From NCBI RefSeq assembly GCF_000382405.1, contig NZ_KB908274.1, positions 24,187 through 88,186 on the forward strand: a stretch of 64,000 bases of DNA, given 5' to 3'. Origin of the DNA: Mycobacterium sp. 141. GTDB lineage: Bacteria > Actinomycetota > Actinomycetes > Mycobacteriales > Mycobacteriaceae. A program made the position numbers and the translations under genes. Of the stretch, positions 10,048 to 18,390 are shown one piece after another. The notes under the pieces are model-generated. The model had not been told where the DNA came from. It saw nothing but the letters and a program-made list of their open reading frames with translations, and ran no database searches. Position 1 is the stretch's first letter. Every line of letters starts with the position of its first letter.

Positions 10048-10752
10048 TCAGGATGCGGTGTGATCGTGCAGATCGTGGATGGGGGCGTCGACGCCGAGCG
10101 GGTTGGTGACCCCGACCACGACGGTGCGCCGCGTCGCGATGGCGGCGAGACGTTCGACGGCGGTCGCGCGTCTGGTGTAGTCGCGGACTTGTTCGAGATC
10201 GCCGACGACCAGGATCGGCCGGTCCGAGAACAGCGACAGGGTGACGCGTAGCAGGAACAGCTCGAGGTCGGACAGGTCACTGATGAAGTCCTTCGGCGAC
10301 GGCGTCGGCACGTCACCGAACACCTCGGCCAGTTCGGCCTCTCCGGCTTGGTCGGGCACCCGCGAATACCACGGCGCGAGCCACCGCCGCTGCTCGGCGA
10401 CAACGGTCCGCACGGTCACTGAGTCCGGGAGATCGTCGATGTCGTCGAACGCCGCGATCGAGCAATGCCGGCGGATGGCTCGGGGCTGGGTGTCGCCGCA
10501 TACGGTCACAGTTCCGTGGGTGGGCTTGAGGCGGCCGGCCAACGTCAGCAGCAGCGCGGTCTGCCCCCAGCCTCCGGGCATCTGGATCGCGTGAAAACCT
10601 CGCGTGAGTTCCAGGTCGATACCGGAGAACAGAGGCTCGTGTTCGCCGTCCACGCCGAGGCCGGTGGCGACTATCAGCGGCTTGTCGTCCGGTTCGGCCG
10701 GGCTCTCGCTGGGCTGCGCATCACCCTCGTCCGGTTCGTCCTCTGCGTGCAT
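10048..10752 (-). CDS. ABC-transporter-like ATPase with degenerate Walker A
   Basis: 234 aa with an ABC ATPase layout: an acidic N-terminal tail, beta strands around PLIVATGLGVDG, a Walker-A-like segment MPGGWGQTALLLTLAG (59-73) in which the usual Lys is Gln64, a weak signature (DLSDLELFLLR) and a Walker-B-like ILVVGDLE. The missing lysine suggests weak or no ATP hydrolysis, or a structural role. The start ATG 10752 is chosen for the GGAAAG upstream; in-frame starts back to 10833 exist. It precedes the YhgE gene by 15 bases and is divergent from the TetR gene. Confidence 0.75.
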   Translation of the reverse strand: MHAEDEPDEGDAQPSESPAEPDDKPLIVATGLGVDGEHEPLFSGIDLELTRGFHAIQMPGGWGQTALLLTLAGRLKPTHGTVTVCGDTQPRAIRRHCSIAAFDDIDDLPDSVTVRTVVAEQRRWLAPWYSRVPDQAGEAELAEVFGDVPTPSPKDFISDLSDLELFLLRVTLSLFSDRPILVVGDLEQVRDYTRRATAVERLAAIATRRTVVVGVTNPLGVDAPIHDLHDHTAS

Positions 10753-10855
10753 GCGGTGCTCTTTCCGTTGCCCGTCACCGGTCGGTCCGATACGAGGTGC
10801 CATTGCCGCCACCCCGCCGAACCACCGGATCAAAGTCTGCCATCCCGATAATTTC

Positions 10856-10892
10856 GATACTAATCAGTATCCATTCGATACTAGTGAGTATG
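10856..10892. promoter_or_regulatory. Twin TetR-type operators
   Basis: GATACT-N4-AGTATC at 10856-10871 is a clean inverted repeat. A second copy, GATACT-N4-AGTATG, lies at 10877-10892, exactly 21 bp (two helical turns) further on. They sit just before the TetR start and between it and the divergent ATPase-YhgE pair, the usual place for an autoregulated operator. Confidence 0.75.
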
Positions 10893-10901
10893 CTGCCGGG
10901 T

Positions 10902-11519
10902 ATGCCGTCCGTCAAACCCGCACGCACCAGGCCCACCCGCGGCGAGGTACGCGACCGAATCCTCGACGCAGCTCTGGAGGTGTTCGCCGCCGAAGGGTTC
11001 GCAGGCGCCACCATCGACGCGATCGGTCAGGCCGCGGGTTTCACCAAGGGCGCGGTGTACTCCAACTTCGAATCCAAGGACGACCTGTTCCTGGCATTGC
11101 TGGACCGTCAGTTCGAGACCCGGGGTGAGCTGATCGCGACGGCTTTCGACAACAGTGGCGGCGACACGGCCGCCACTGCGCGGGCGTTGAGCCGGTCCAT
11201 GCTGGAGTCCATCCACACTCAGAACGAGTACTACGTCGTCCTCACCGAGTATTGGCTGCGTGCCGTGCGCGATCCACAACTGCGCGATCGGCTTATCGCG
11301 CGCCGCCGCGCCGCCGTCGAGCAGGCACTGCAGGTCGTCAACAATGTCGCGACCGCGTTGCCACGGCAGAATCTGCTGGCACTCGCTCAACTCGTCGTCA
11401 CGATGTCGACGGGAGTCGCGATGGAGGAAGTGCTCCAGCCCGGGACGATCGACGAGACCATGCTGGCGCGCCTCATCACCGCGTTGGTCGAAGCGGCGCC
11501 GGACGCCGACGCGCGGTAG
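10902..11519 (+). CDS. TetR family transcriptional regulator
   Basis: 205 aa from ATG 10902. The N-terminal helix-turn-helix is clear (RDRILDAALEVFAAEGF, then TIDAIGQAAGFTKGAVYSNF and SKDDLFLAL), followed by a ligand-binding helical domain. It is divergent from the ABC-like ATPase/YhgE pair with two operator-like inverted repeats between, so it most likely represses that pair and itself. ATG 10890 (MLPGMPSV) is an alternative start, but it lies inside the second operator. The ligand is unknown. Confidence 0.92.
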   Translation: MPSVKPARTRPTRGEVRDRILDAALEVFAAEGFAGATIDAIGQAAGFTKGAVYSNFESKDDLFLALLDRQFETRGELIATAFDNSGGDTAATARALSRSMLESIHTQNEYYVVLTEYWLRAVRDPQLRDRLIARRRAAVEQALQVVNNVATALPRQNLLALAQLVVTMSTGVAMEEVLQPGTIDETMLARLITALVEAAPDADAR

Positions 11520-11626
11520 GACAGGACACGATCCGCCGACCTCGGGACCATGACCGGCCCGCGGTCGATGATGGCAATCCGCCGGGTAGTACCGCATACC
11601 CGGATGTGACGACTTAAGGTGGCGTG

Positions 11627-12169
11627 ATGCGCAGGAGAATGCTGGTACCCCTGGTGAGCGCGGTGATCGGCGCCGGCCTCGGTGTCGCCGGCGTGGCCGC
11701 GGCGGATCCGCCGCCGCCTCCACCCCCGCCCCCGCTGAATCTCAATGCGCTTGCGCAGGTCAAGCCGTCGGAGTTCGCAATGCAGAACGGTGAGTACTAC
11801 GCATTCGCAGTGCCGGGCGACATCGCGTGCGCCATCAGCCGCACGTCGGGCAACTACGGCTGTACCGGCCCACTGCCCGCAGCTCCAGACGGGGCCAACG
11901 CGGTCACGGGCGCACAACAGGGACCGCCCACCTTCCGCAACGACAACCGGCCACTGTTCGCCTTCGACGGGCTGCCCAACCGATTGCTGCCCGGGTCGCG
12001 CATCAGCTTCCGCAACGTGACGTGTGGGACCGACGGCACAGTGACGATGTGCAGCAACTCTTTTGACGGGGCGGGGTTCGTCCTGAGCCCCGGGAGCAGC
12101 TATATCCTCGACCCGAACAACCCGCTGCTGCTCAACACCGGCGAGGGCCGCAACCCGTTCGCCAACTAA
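11627..12169 (+). CDS. Secreted protein with poly-proline linker
   Basis: 180 aa. A signal peptide (about 1-26, ending VAGVAAADP) is followed by nine consecutive prolines and a compact domain with four cysteines (IACAIS, NYGCTG, VTCGTD, TMCSNS) that could form two disulfides. It is probably exported. A GTG directly upstream (11624) is a possible alternative start; AAGGTGG precedes both. Its stop overlaps the stop of convergent choD by 4 bp. Function not recognised. Confidence 0.75.
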   Translation: MRRRMLVPLVSAVIGAGLGVAGVAAADPPPPPPPPPLNLNALAQVKPSEFAMQNGEYYAFAVPGDIACAISRTSGNYGCTGPLPAAPDGANAVTGAQQGPPTFRNDNRPLFAFDGLPNRLLPGSRISFRNVTCGTDGTVTMCSNSFDGAGFVLSPGSSYILDPNNPLLLNTGEGRNPFAN

Positions 12170-13902
12170 ACGGTCGTGTTGACCGGCTCGATCGGCAACC
12201 GCCGCAACGCACCCGGAGCATCGACGGGCACCACGGGATACAACGGGGTGACCGGGTCGAGCCGCTGATACGGCTGCCCCTGGGCCGGCCGGACATCTTC
12301 CTGATCCTTGTTGGGCCACAGCGACGCCGCCCGCTCCGCCTGTGCAGTGATCGAAAGAGACGGATTCACACCGAGATTCGCTGAGATCGCGGCGCCGTCG
12401 GCGACGTAGAGCGTCGGGTAGTTGTACACCCGCTGGTACGGGTCGATGACGCCGTGTTCAGCGTCGGCACCGATCGCGGCACCGCCGAGGAAGTGCGCGG
12501 TCAGCGGGATGTTGAACAGTTCACCCCAGGTACCACCCGCGATACCGCCGACCTTCTCCGCCATCCGCCTGGTGAATTCGTTGCCCACCGGGATCCACGT
12601 CGGATTCGGTTCTCCGTGGCCCTGTTTGGACGTCAACACCCGTCGGCCCCCCGGCCCGCGTCTGGTGAAGGTGGTGATCGAGTTGTCCAGATGCTGCATC
12701 ACCAAGGCGATGACCGTCCGTTCACTCCAGCGCGCCGGGTTCAGCAGCCGGATCAAAAGTGCAGGCCGCTCCCGGCCTTGGTCCAGGAACTGGCGCCAGC
12801 GCGGCACATCGGTGCCGCCCGGGCCGGTGCCGTCGGTCATCAGGGTCTGCAGCAGGCCCATCGCATTGGACCCCTTGCCGTACCGCACCGGCTCGACGTG
12901 GGTATCAGCGGTGGGATGTACCGACGATGTGATCGCCACCCCATGGGTGAGATCCAGATCCGGTGGCACCGTGAGGGTTTGGGCTCCGACGATCGACTCG
13001 GAGTTGGTGCGGGTCAGCACGCCCAGACGTTCGGACAGCTTGGGCAGTTTGCCAGTGTCACGCATCTTGAAGAGCAGCTTCTGGGTGTTGTACGTGCCCG
13101 CCGCCAGGACCAGGTGCGACGCGGTGAAGGTCTTGCGGTGACGACGCAGCTTGCTGCCCGTCTTCACCGTGCTGACCTCCCACAGACCGTCGGGCCGCTG
13201 CTCGAACCCGGTGACCGTCGTCATCGGATGCACTTGCGCGCCAGCCGATTCGGCGAGACCGAGGTAGTTCTTGACCAAGGTGTTCTTGGCGCCGTGGCGG
13301 CAGCCCGTCATGCACTCGCCGCATTCCAGGCACCCGGTGCGGGCGGGCCCCGCGCCACCGAAGAACGGGTCGGGCACAGTCTTGCCCGGCGTCTTCTCGC
13401 CATGAGGCCCGAAGAACACGCCGACAGGCGTGGCAACGAAGGTGTCCCCGCATCCCATGTCGTCGGCCACCTCTTTGACGATGCGGTCGGCATCGGTGAA
13501 GGTCGGGTTCTTCACCACGCCGAGCATGCGTTGCGCCTGCTCGTAATGGGGCATGAGCTCGGCGCGCCAGTCGGTGATGCCCTTCCACTGCGGATCGTTG
13601 AAGAACGGCTCCGGCGGCACGTACAACGTGTTGGCGTAGTTCAGCGATCCGCCACCGACGCCGGCACCGGCCAAGATCATCACGTTGCGGAGCAGATGGA
13701 TGCGCTGGATGCCGTACATGCCCAGCTGCGGCGCCCACAGGAACTTGCGCAGGTCCCACGAGGTGTTGGCGAAGTCGGCGTCGGCAAACCGTCGGCCGGC
13801 CTCCAGTACACCGACGCGATAACCCTTTTCGGTCAGCCGCAGCGCACTGACGCTGCCACCGAACCCGGAACCGATAACCAGGACATCGTAGTCAGGCTGC
13901 AT
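12166..13902 (-). CDS. choD: Cholesterol-oxidase-like GMC oxidoreductase
   Basis: 578-aa FAD-dependent GMC-family oxidoreductase, orthologous by content and position to ChoD (Rv3409c). The N-terminal Rossmann motif VLVIGSGFGGSVSALRL binds FAD, and GVGGGSLNYAN is the second flavin-contact region. The C-terminal substrate domain ends with the conserved NLGVNPSLSITAQAERA. Residues 191-201 hold four cysteines spaced C-x2-C-x2-C-x3-C, as in bacterial ferredoxins. Whether this group acts on cholesterol in vivo is unsettled, so the symbol reflects orthology rather than proven activity. Confidence 0.88.
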   Translation of the reverse strand: MQPDYDVLVIGSGFGGSVSALRLTEKGYRVGVLEAGRRFADADFANTSWDLRKFLWAPQLGMYGIQRIHLLRNVMILAGAGVGGGSLNYANTLYVPPEPFFNDPQWKGITDWRAELMPHYEQAQRMLGVVKNPTFTDADRIVKEVADDMGCGDTFVATPVGVFFGPHGEKTPGKTVPDPFFGGAGPARTGCLECGECMTGCRHGAKNTLVKNYLGLAESAGAQVHPMTTVTGFEQRPDGLWEVSTVKTGSKLRRHRKTFTASHLVLAAGTYNTQKLLFKMRDTGKLPKLSERLGVLTRTNSESIVGAQTLTVPPDLDLTHGVAITSSVHPTADTHVEPVRYGKGSNAMGLLQTLMTDGTGPGGTDVPRWRQFLDQGRERPALLIRLLNPARWSERTVIALVMQHLDNSITTFTRRGPGGRRVLTSKQGHGEPNPTWIPVGNEFTRRMAEKVGGIAGGTWGELFNIPLTAHFLGGAAIGADAEHGVIDPYQRVYNYPTLYVADGAAISANLGVNPSLSITAQAERAASLWPNKDQEDVRPAQGQPYQRLDPVTPLYPVVPVDAPGALRRLPIEPVNTTV

Positions 13903-13970
13903 GTGACCAGTATGACGCTACTGAACAGTAACTTCTAGACAGGAGAGCCTAACTTGTAAAGGGCTCATTG

Positions 13971-14036
13971 CCGCGAGCAGACGCGCAATCGCATGGATCG
14001 CGGCGGTTTCCTGCGAGTCTGTGTCTGCTCGGCGGG
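13971..14036 (+). repeat. 66-bp palindromic repeat, left copy flanking the DUF559 gene
   Basis: An imperfect palindrome with arms CCGCGAGCAGACGCG and GTGTCTGCTCGGCGGG. Aligned without gaps to the reverse complement of 15014-15079 it matches at 52 of 66 positions. It lies in the divergent gap between the choD start and the DUF559 gene, not at the 3' end of any gene, so a terminator role does not explain it. Confidence 0.8.
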
Positions 14037-14121
14037 AGGAAGTTATCCACAATCCTGACTTCATCCCCAGATTGCGCAAGTGGTGCCGCAGCCAGGGTCG
14101 GCGACGGCACACGATTCGAAC

Positions 14122-15012
14122 GTGACTACACCTGCGTCGGCACTGCTGGAAGAGGCCGGCGGGTTCGCCACCACTCGACAACTGCTGACCGTGATGACGC
14201 GTCAACAACTGGATGTCCAAGTGCGCAATGGCCGCCTCACCCGTGTCTGGTACGGCGTCTATGCCGCAGCCCCACCAGACTTGATGGGGCGGCTGGCGGC
14301 GCTCGACGTGTTCATGGGCGGCGGTAGGGCGGTCGCGTGTCTGGGCACCGCGGCTGCCCTGTACGGGTTCGATTTCGAAAACACGACGGCGATCCATGTG
14401 CTCGATCCGGGTGTACGGATGCGTCCCACCGTCGGCCTGATGGTTCACCAACGGATCGGCGCCCCGCTGCGGCGGGTGGCCGGACGTCTCGCGACGGCAC
14501 CGGCATGGACCGCGGTCGAGATCGCCCGACAGCTGCCGCGCCCCCGCGCACTCGCCGCCCTCGACGGCGTGCTGCACTCAGCGCTCTGCACTCCCGCCGA
14601 CCTCGACAAAGCCGTGCGCGAACAGGCGGGGCGACGCGGCATCGTCGCGGTGCGCGAGCTTCTGCCATATGCCGACGGCCGCGCCGAATCCGCCATGGAA
14701 AGCGAGGCCCGCCTCGTCATGATCGATCACGGCCTGCCACTACCGGAACTGCAGTACGAGATCCACGGCCGGCACGGTCAGCTTTGGCGTGTCGACTTCG
14801 CGTGGCCCGAAGCGCGCGTCGCCGCCGAGTACGAGGGCCTCGACTGGCACTCCGGGCCCGCCAAGATGATCGAGGACAAGACCCGGCTCGCCGGTATCCA
14901 AGAGCAGGCGTGGACTGTCATTCCGATCGTGGCTCAAGATGTTCGCCGATACCGCAGCAGGCTTGCCGATCGCATCGCCTATCACCTTTCAGCTGCGCAG
15001 CTGGCTGGGTGA
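14122..15012 (+). CDS. AbiEi-like / DUF559 (Vsr-type endonuclease fold) protein
   Basis: 296 aa from GTG 14122 (an in-frame GTG at 14080 is possible). The N-terminus (LLEEAGGFATTRQLL...VRNGRLTRVWYGVYA) resembles the AbiEi antitoxin helix-turn-helix. The C-terminal 100 residues resemble DUF559 with a PD-(D/E)xK-like core: Glu193, Asp225 (WRVDFAWPE), and Glu236/Glu238 (AAEYEG). Such genes are common and often multicopy in mycobacteria, and their role is unproven. No toxin partner gene is adjacent. Inverted copies of a 66-bp palindrome flank the gene, suggesting it arrived as a cassette. Confidence 0.75.
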   Translation: MTTPASALLEEAGGFATTRQLLTVMTRQQLDVQVRNGRLTRVWYGVYAAAPPDLMGRLAALDVFMGGGRAVACLGTAAALYGFDFENTTAIHVLDPGVRMRPTVGLMVHQRIGAPLRRVAGRLATAPAWTAVEIARQLPRPRALAALDGVLHSALCTPADLDKAVREQAGRRGIVAVRELLPYADGRAESAMESEARLVMIDHGLPLPELQYEIHGRHGQLWRVDFAWPEARVAAEYEGLDWHSGPAKMIEDKTRLAGIQEQAWTVIPIVAQDVRRYRSRLADRIAYHLSAAQLAG

Positions 15013-15013
15013 C

Positions 15014-15079
15014 GCTGCCGAGCAGACAGAGACTCGCACAAATCCGCCCTCGTTCATGCGATTCAGCGACTGCTCGCGG
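15014..15079 (-). repeat. 66-bp palindromic repeat, right copy (inverted)
   Basis: Begins 2 bases after the DUF559 stop and ends 4 bases before the guaB3 stop. It is the reverse-complement counterpart of 13971-14036 (52 of 66 positions identical). Between two convergent genes it may also act as a terminator hairpin. Confidence 0.8.
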
Positions 15080-15083
15080 GGAG

Positions 15084-16229
15084 TCAGGACCCGACGGTCA
15101 AGCCGACCTTCTGGAACTCCTTGAGATCGCAGTACCCGGCCTTGGCCATGGCCCGACGTAGCCCACCAACCAGGTTCAGCGAGCCGAACGGGTCATCCGA
15201 AGGCCCGTTGAGGACGGTCTCCAACGCCGGCCGCTCCCCGAGCGCAATCTGCAGCAGTGCACCGCGCGGCAGCGACGGGTGCGCCGCGGCGGCCGGCCAG
15301 AACCAGCCGTCCCCCTGCGCCTCCGCGGCAACCGAAAGTGGCGTGCCCAGCACCACCGCGTCGGCGCCGCACGCAATTGCCTTGGCCAGGTCGCCCGATG
15401 TGTGGATGTCGCCGTCGGCCAGCACATGCACGTAGCGGCCGCCGGTTTCGTCGAGGTACTCCCGGCGCGCGGCGGCCGCATCGGCGATCGCCGTGGCCAT
15501 CGGCACGCTGATACCCAATACCTCGTCGCTGGTGGTGACCCCCTGTGTGGAGCCGTAGCCGACGATGACGCCGGCCGCACCCGTGCGCATCAAGTGCAGG
15601 GCAGTGCGGTGGTCCAGGACACCGCCCGCCACCACCGGCACATCGAGCTCGGAGATGAATTTCTTCAAATTGAGGGGCTCACCGGCGCCGTCATCCTTGG
15701 CGACCCGCTCGGCCGAGATGATGCTGCCCTGGATGACCAGCAGGTCGATACCGGCAGCCACCAGGGCGGGCGTCAGCGCCTGGGCGTTTTGCGGGCTGAC
15801 CCGGACCGCAGTCGTCACCCCGGCCTCCCGGATGCGGGCCACCGATTGCCCCAGCAGCTCCGGGTTCAACGGTGCCGCGTGCAGTTGCTGCAGCAGCCGG
15901 ATCGCCGCTGACGGCTCATCGGAAGCCGCCGCCTTCTCCAGGACCTGGGCGATCTTCTCCTCGACATCGGCGTGCCTGCCGATCAGACCCTCACCATTCA
16001 GCACACCCAGCCCGCCGAGGCGGCCGAGTTCGATGGCGAATTCGACCGATACCAACGCGTCCGTGGGGTGGGCGATGACGGGAATCTCGAACCGGTAGGC
16101 ATCTAGCTGCCAGGTCGTCGACACATCCTTCGACGACCGAGTGCGCCGGGACGGCACTATGTTGATGTCGTTGAGTTCATAGGTCCGGCGGGCGGTTCTG
16201 CCCATGCCGATTTCGACCATGTCACGCAT
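15084..16229 (-). CDS. guaB3: GuaB3, IMP-dehydrogenase-related protein
   Basis: 381-aa IMPDH-family TIM barrel without CBS domains. The catalytic-loop motif GPGSICTTR of true IMPDH is replaced around VIQGSIISAERVA, with no cysteine, so IMP dehydrogenase activity is doubtful; the family is annotated GuaB3 and its reaction in mycobacteria is unclear. The phosphate-binding region (VPVVAGGVLDHRTAL...GAAGVIVGYG) is kept. ATG 16229 follows GAGAGGG. It starts 43 bases after guaB2, as in Rv3410c-Rv3411c. Confidence 0.93.
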   Translation of the reverse strand: MRDMVEIGMGRTARRTYELNDINIVPSRRTRSSKDVSTTWQLDAYRFEIPVIAHPTDALVSVEFAIELGRLGGLGVLNGEGLIGRHADVEEKIAQVLEKAAASDEPSAAIRLLQQLHAAPLNPELLGQSVARIREAGVTTAVRVSPQNAQALTPALVAAGIDLLVIQGSIISAERVAKDDGAGEPLNLKKFISELDVPVVAGGVLDHRTALHLMRTGAAGVIVGYGSTQGVTTSDEVLGISVPMATAIADAAAARREYLDETGGRYVHVLADGDIHTSGDLAKAIACGADAVVLGTPLSVAAEAQGDGWFWPAAAAHPSLPRGALLQIALGERPALETVLNGPSDDPFGSLNLVGGLRRAMAKAGYCDLKEFQKVGLTVGS

Positions 16230-16272
16230 GACGAGCCCTCTCTTTGCGTGTGCTTCGGCGCGCGAGCGCTCG

Positions 16273-17814
16273 TCAGCGGGTGGAGTAGTTCGGTGCTTCG
16301 ACAGTCATTGTGATGTCGTGCGGGTGGCTCTCTTTCAGCCCCGCCGCAGTGATCTGCACGAATTGGGCCTGCTGCAGCGCTTCGATGGAGGCCGATCCGG
16401 TGTAGCCCATGGCAGCCCGCAGACCGCCGGTGAGCTGGTGGATGACGGTCGAGAGCGGCCCGCGGAACGGCACCCGGCCCTCGATACCCTCGGGCACGAG
16501 CTTGTCCTCGGAGAGCACATCGTCCTGGAAGTAGCGGTCCTTGGAGTAGCTCTTGGCCGCACCCCGGCCCTGCATGGCACCCAGCGAGCCCATACCGCGG
16601 TAGCTCTTGAACTGCTTGCCGTTGACGAAGATCAGATCACCAGGCGATTCGGCGGTGCCGGCCAGCAGCGAGCCCAGCATGGCCGTCGACGCACCGGCCG
16701 CGAGCGCCTTGGCGATGTCGCCGGAGTATTGCAAACCGCCGTCGGCGATCACGGGCACCCCGAACGGCTTGCAGGCCGCGACGGCCTCGAGGATCGCGGT
16801 GATCTGCGGAGCTCCCACGCCAGCCACCACCCGGGTCGTACAGATCGAGCCCGGGCCGACACCGACCTTCACCGCGTCGGCGCCGGCCTCGACCAGCGCC
16901 GCTGCCGCGGCCCGGGTGGCGACGTTGCCGCCGACCACCTCGACACGGTCGCCGACCGCGGTCTTGAGCCTGTACACCATGTCCAGCACACCCCGGTTAT
17001 GGGCGTGGGCGGTGTCGACGATCAGCACGTCCACGCCGGCCTCGAGAAGCGTCATGGCCCGGGTCCAGGCGTCATCACCCACACCGACGGCAGCGCCGAC
17101 CAGTAGCCGGCCGTCGCTGTCCTTGGTGGCCAGCGGGAACTGCTCAGTCTTGACGAAGTCCTTCACCGTGATCAGGCCGGTGAGCTTGCCGTGGCCGTCG
17201 ACGATGGGCAACTTCTCGATCTTGTGCCGGCGCAGCAGCCCGAGCGCGGCCTCCGCGGAGACACCCTCGCGGGCGGTGATCAGTGGTGCTTTAGTCATCA
17301 CCTCGGAAACCGGCTTGTTCTGGTCGACCTCGAACCGCATGTCGCGGTTGGTGATGATCCCGACGAGGGCACCGTCCCCGTCGACCACCGGTAGCCCCGA
17401 GATCCGGAACCGCGCACACATCGCGTCCACCTCGGCCAGCGTGTTGTCCGGCGAGCATGTCACCGGGTCGGTGACCATGCCGGCCTCGGACCGCTTCACG
17501 GTCTCCACCTGACCCGCCTGCTCGGCGACCGGCAGGTTGCGGTGCAGCACGCCCATACCGCCGGCGCGGGCCATCGCAATCGCCATCCGCGACTCGGTCA
17601 CGGTGTCCATGGCCGAGCTGACCAGCGGTACCTTCAGCCGGATCTTGCGGGTGACCTGGCTGGACGTGTCCGCTGTGGCAGGCACCACGTCCGAGGCGGC
17701 CGGCAACAGCAGCACATCGTCGAACGTCAGACCGAGCATGGCGATCTTCGTCGGATCGTCGCCGCCGGTCGGCACCGGTACGGCAATGGGAACGCTGCTT
17801 TCAGCGATCGACAT
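16273..17814 (-). CDS. guaB2: Inosine-5'-monophosphate dehydrogenase
   Basis: GuaB2 (513 aa) oxidises IMP to XMP with NAD+, the committed step of GMP synthesis and essential in M. tuberculosis. Two CBS domains occupy about 113-165 and 172-225, inserted in the TIM barrel. Catalytic Cys325 lies in GPGSICTTRVV, and the flap RGMGSLGAMQGR is present. The ATG at 17814 follows GGAGG. guaB3 follows downstream, and the product feeds GuaA elsewhere in the window. Confidence 0.98.
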   Translation of the reverse strand: MSIAESSVPIAVPVPTGGDDPTKIAMLGLTFDDVLLLPAASDVVPATADTSSQVTRKIRLKVPLVSSAMDTVTESRMAIAMARAGGMGVLHRNLPVAEQAGQVETVKRSEAGMVTDPVTCSPDNTLAEVDAMCARFRISGLPVVDGDGALVGIITNRDMRFEVDQNKPVSEVMTKAPLITAREGVSAEAALGLLRRHKIEKLPIVDGHGKLTGLITVKDFVKTEQFPLATKDSDGRLLVGAAVGVGDDAWTRAMTLLEAGVDVLIVDTAHAHNRGVLDMVYRLKTAVGDRVEVVGGNVATRAAAAALVEAGADAVKVGVGPGSICTTRVVAGVGAPQITAILEAVAACKPFGVPVIADGGLQYSGDIAKALAAGASTAMLGSLLAGTAESPGDLIFVNGKQFKSYRGMGSLGAMQGRGAAKSYSKDRYFQDDVLSEDKLVPEGIEGRVPFRGPLSTVIHQLTGGLRAAMGYTGSASIEALQQAQFVQITAAGLKESHPHDITMTVEAPNYSTR

Positions 17815-17972
17815 GGGCGGGCCTCCAGGTGACAGGCGCGGTCGCAGAGCTTTACCCCTAATCCTATCGGCTCGCTACTTATGCCCGTGCCACCGCCGGA
17901 CTGGCGCGCGGAGTCGCCGTGCCACGAGGCGCGGGCCCTCGCGGCGGCTGGCGCGAGGGCTGTGGTGCTGCG

Positions 17973-17978
17973 TAGGCT
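17973..17978 (+). promoter_or_regulatory. -10 element for a leaderless transcript
   Basis: TAGGCT fits the mycobacterial -10 pattern TANNNT, and the GTG start lies 7 bases after it. A transcript starting at that G would be leaderless; no Shine-Dalgarno is visible. Confidence 0.55.
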
Positions 17979-17985
17979 GGGACTC

Positions 17986-18390
17986 GTGCGTGACCACCTC
18001 CCACCTGGTTTGCCACCCGATCCCTTCGCCGACGATCCGTGCGATCCGTCGGCAGCGCTGGATGCCATCGAGCCGGGCCAGCCGCTGGACCCACAGGAGC
18101 GCACCGCGGTCGAGGCCGACCTGGCGGATCTTGCGGTATACGAAGCGTTGTTGGCGCACAAGGGAATTCGCGGCCTCGTGGTGTGCTGCGACGAATGCCA
18201 GCAGGACCACTACCACGACTGGGACATGCTGCGCGCCAATCTGCTGCAACTGCTCGTCGACGGCACCGTCCGCCCGCATGAGCCGGCGTACGACCCAGAG
18301 CCCGACGCCTACGTGACGTGGGACTACTGCCGCGGTTACGCCGACGCTTCACTCAATCAAGCCACCTCGGAAACCGACGGCTACCGCTGA
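17986..18390 (+). CDS. DUF5319 family protein (Rv3412-like)
   Basis: 134 aa from GTG 17986. Contains a CxxC in VCCDECQQDHYHDWDML with nearby His residues, which could bind a metal. It matches the conserved Rv3412 gene in size and place, between guaB2 and rsdA. Upstream in-frame starts (to 17881) are not used because a -10 element and leaderless start fit 17986. Its 3' end overlaps that of convergent rsdA by 10 bp. Function unknown. Confidence 0.85.
   Translation: MRDHLPPGLPPDPFADDPCDPSAALDAIEPGQPLDPQERTAVEADLADLAVYEALLAHKGIRGLVVCCDECQQDHYHDWDMLRANLLQLLVDGTVRPHEPAYDPEPDAYVTWDYCRGYADASLNQATSETDGYR

Noticed and set aside
12454..13938. 494-codon plus-strand open frame opposite choD
   Set aside because: Shadow of the high-GC choD gene; no signal peptide or motif, and choD on the other strand is certain.
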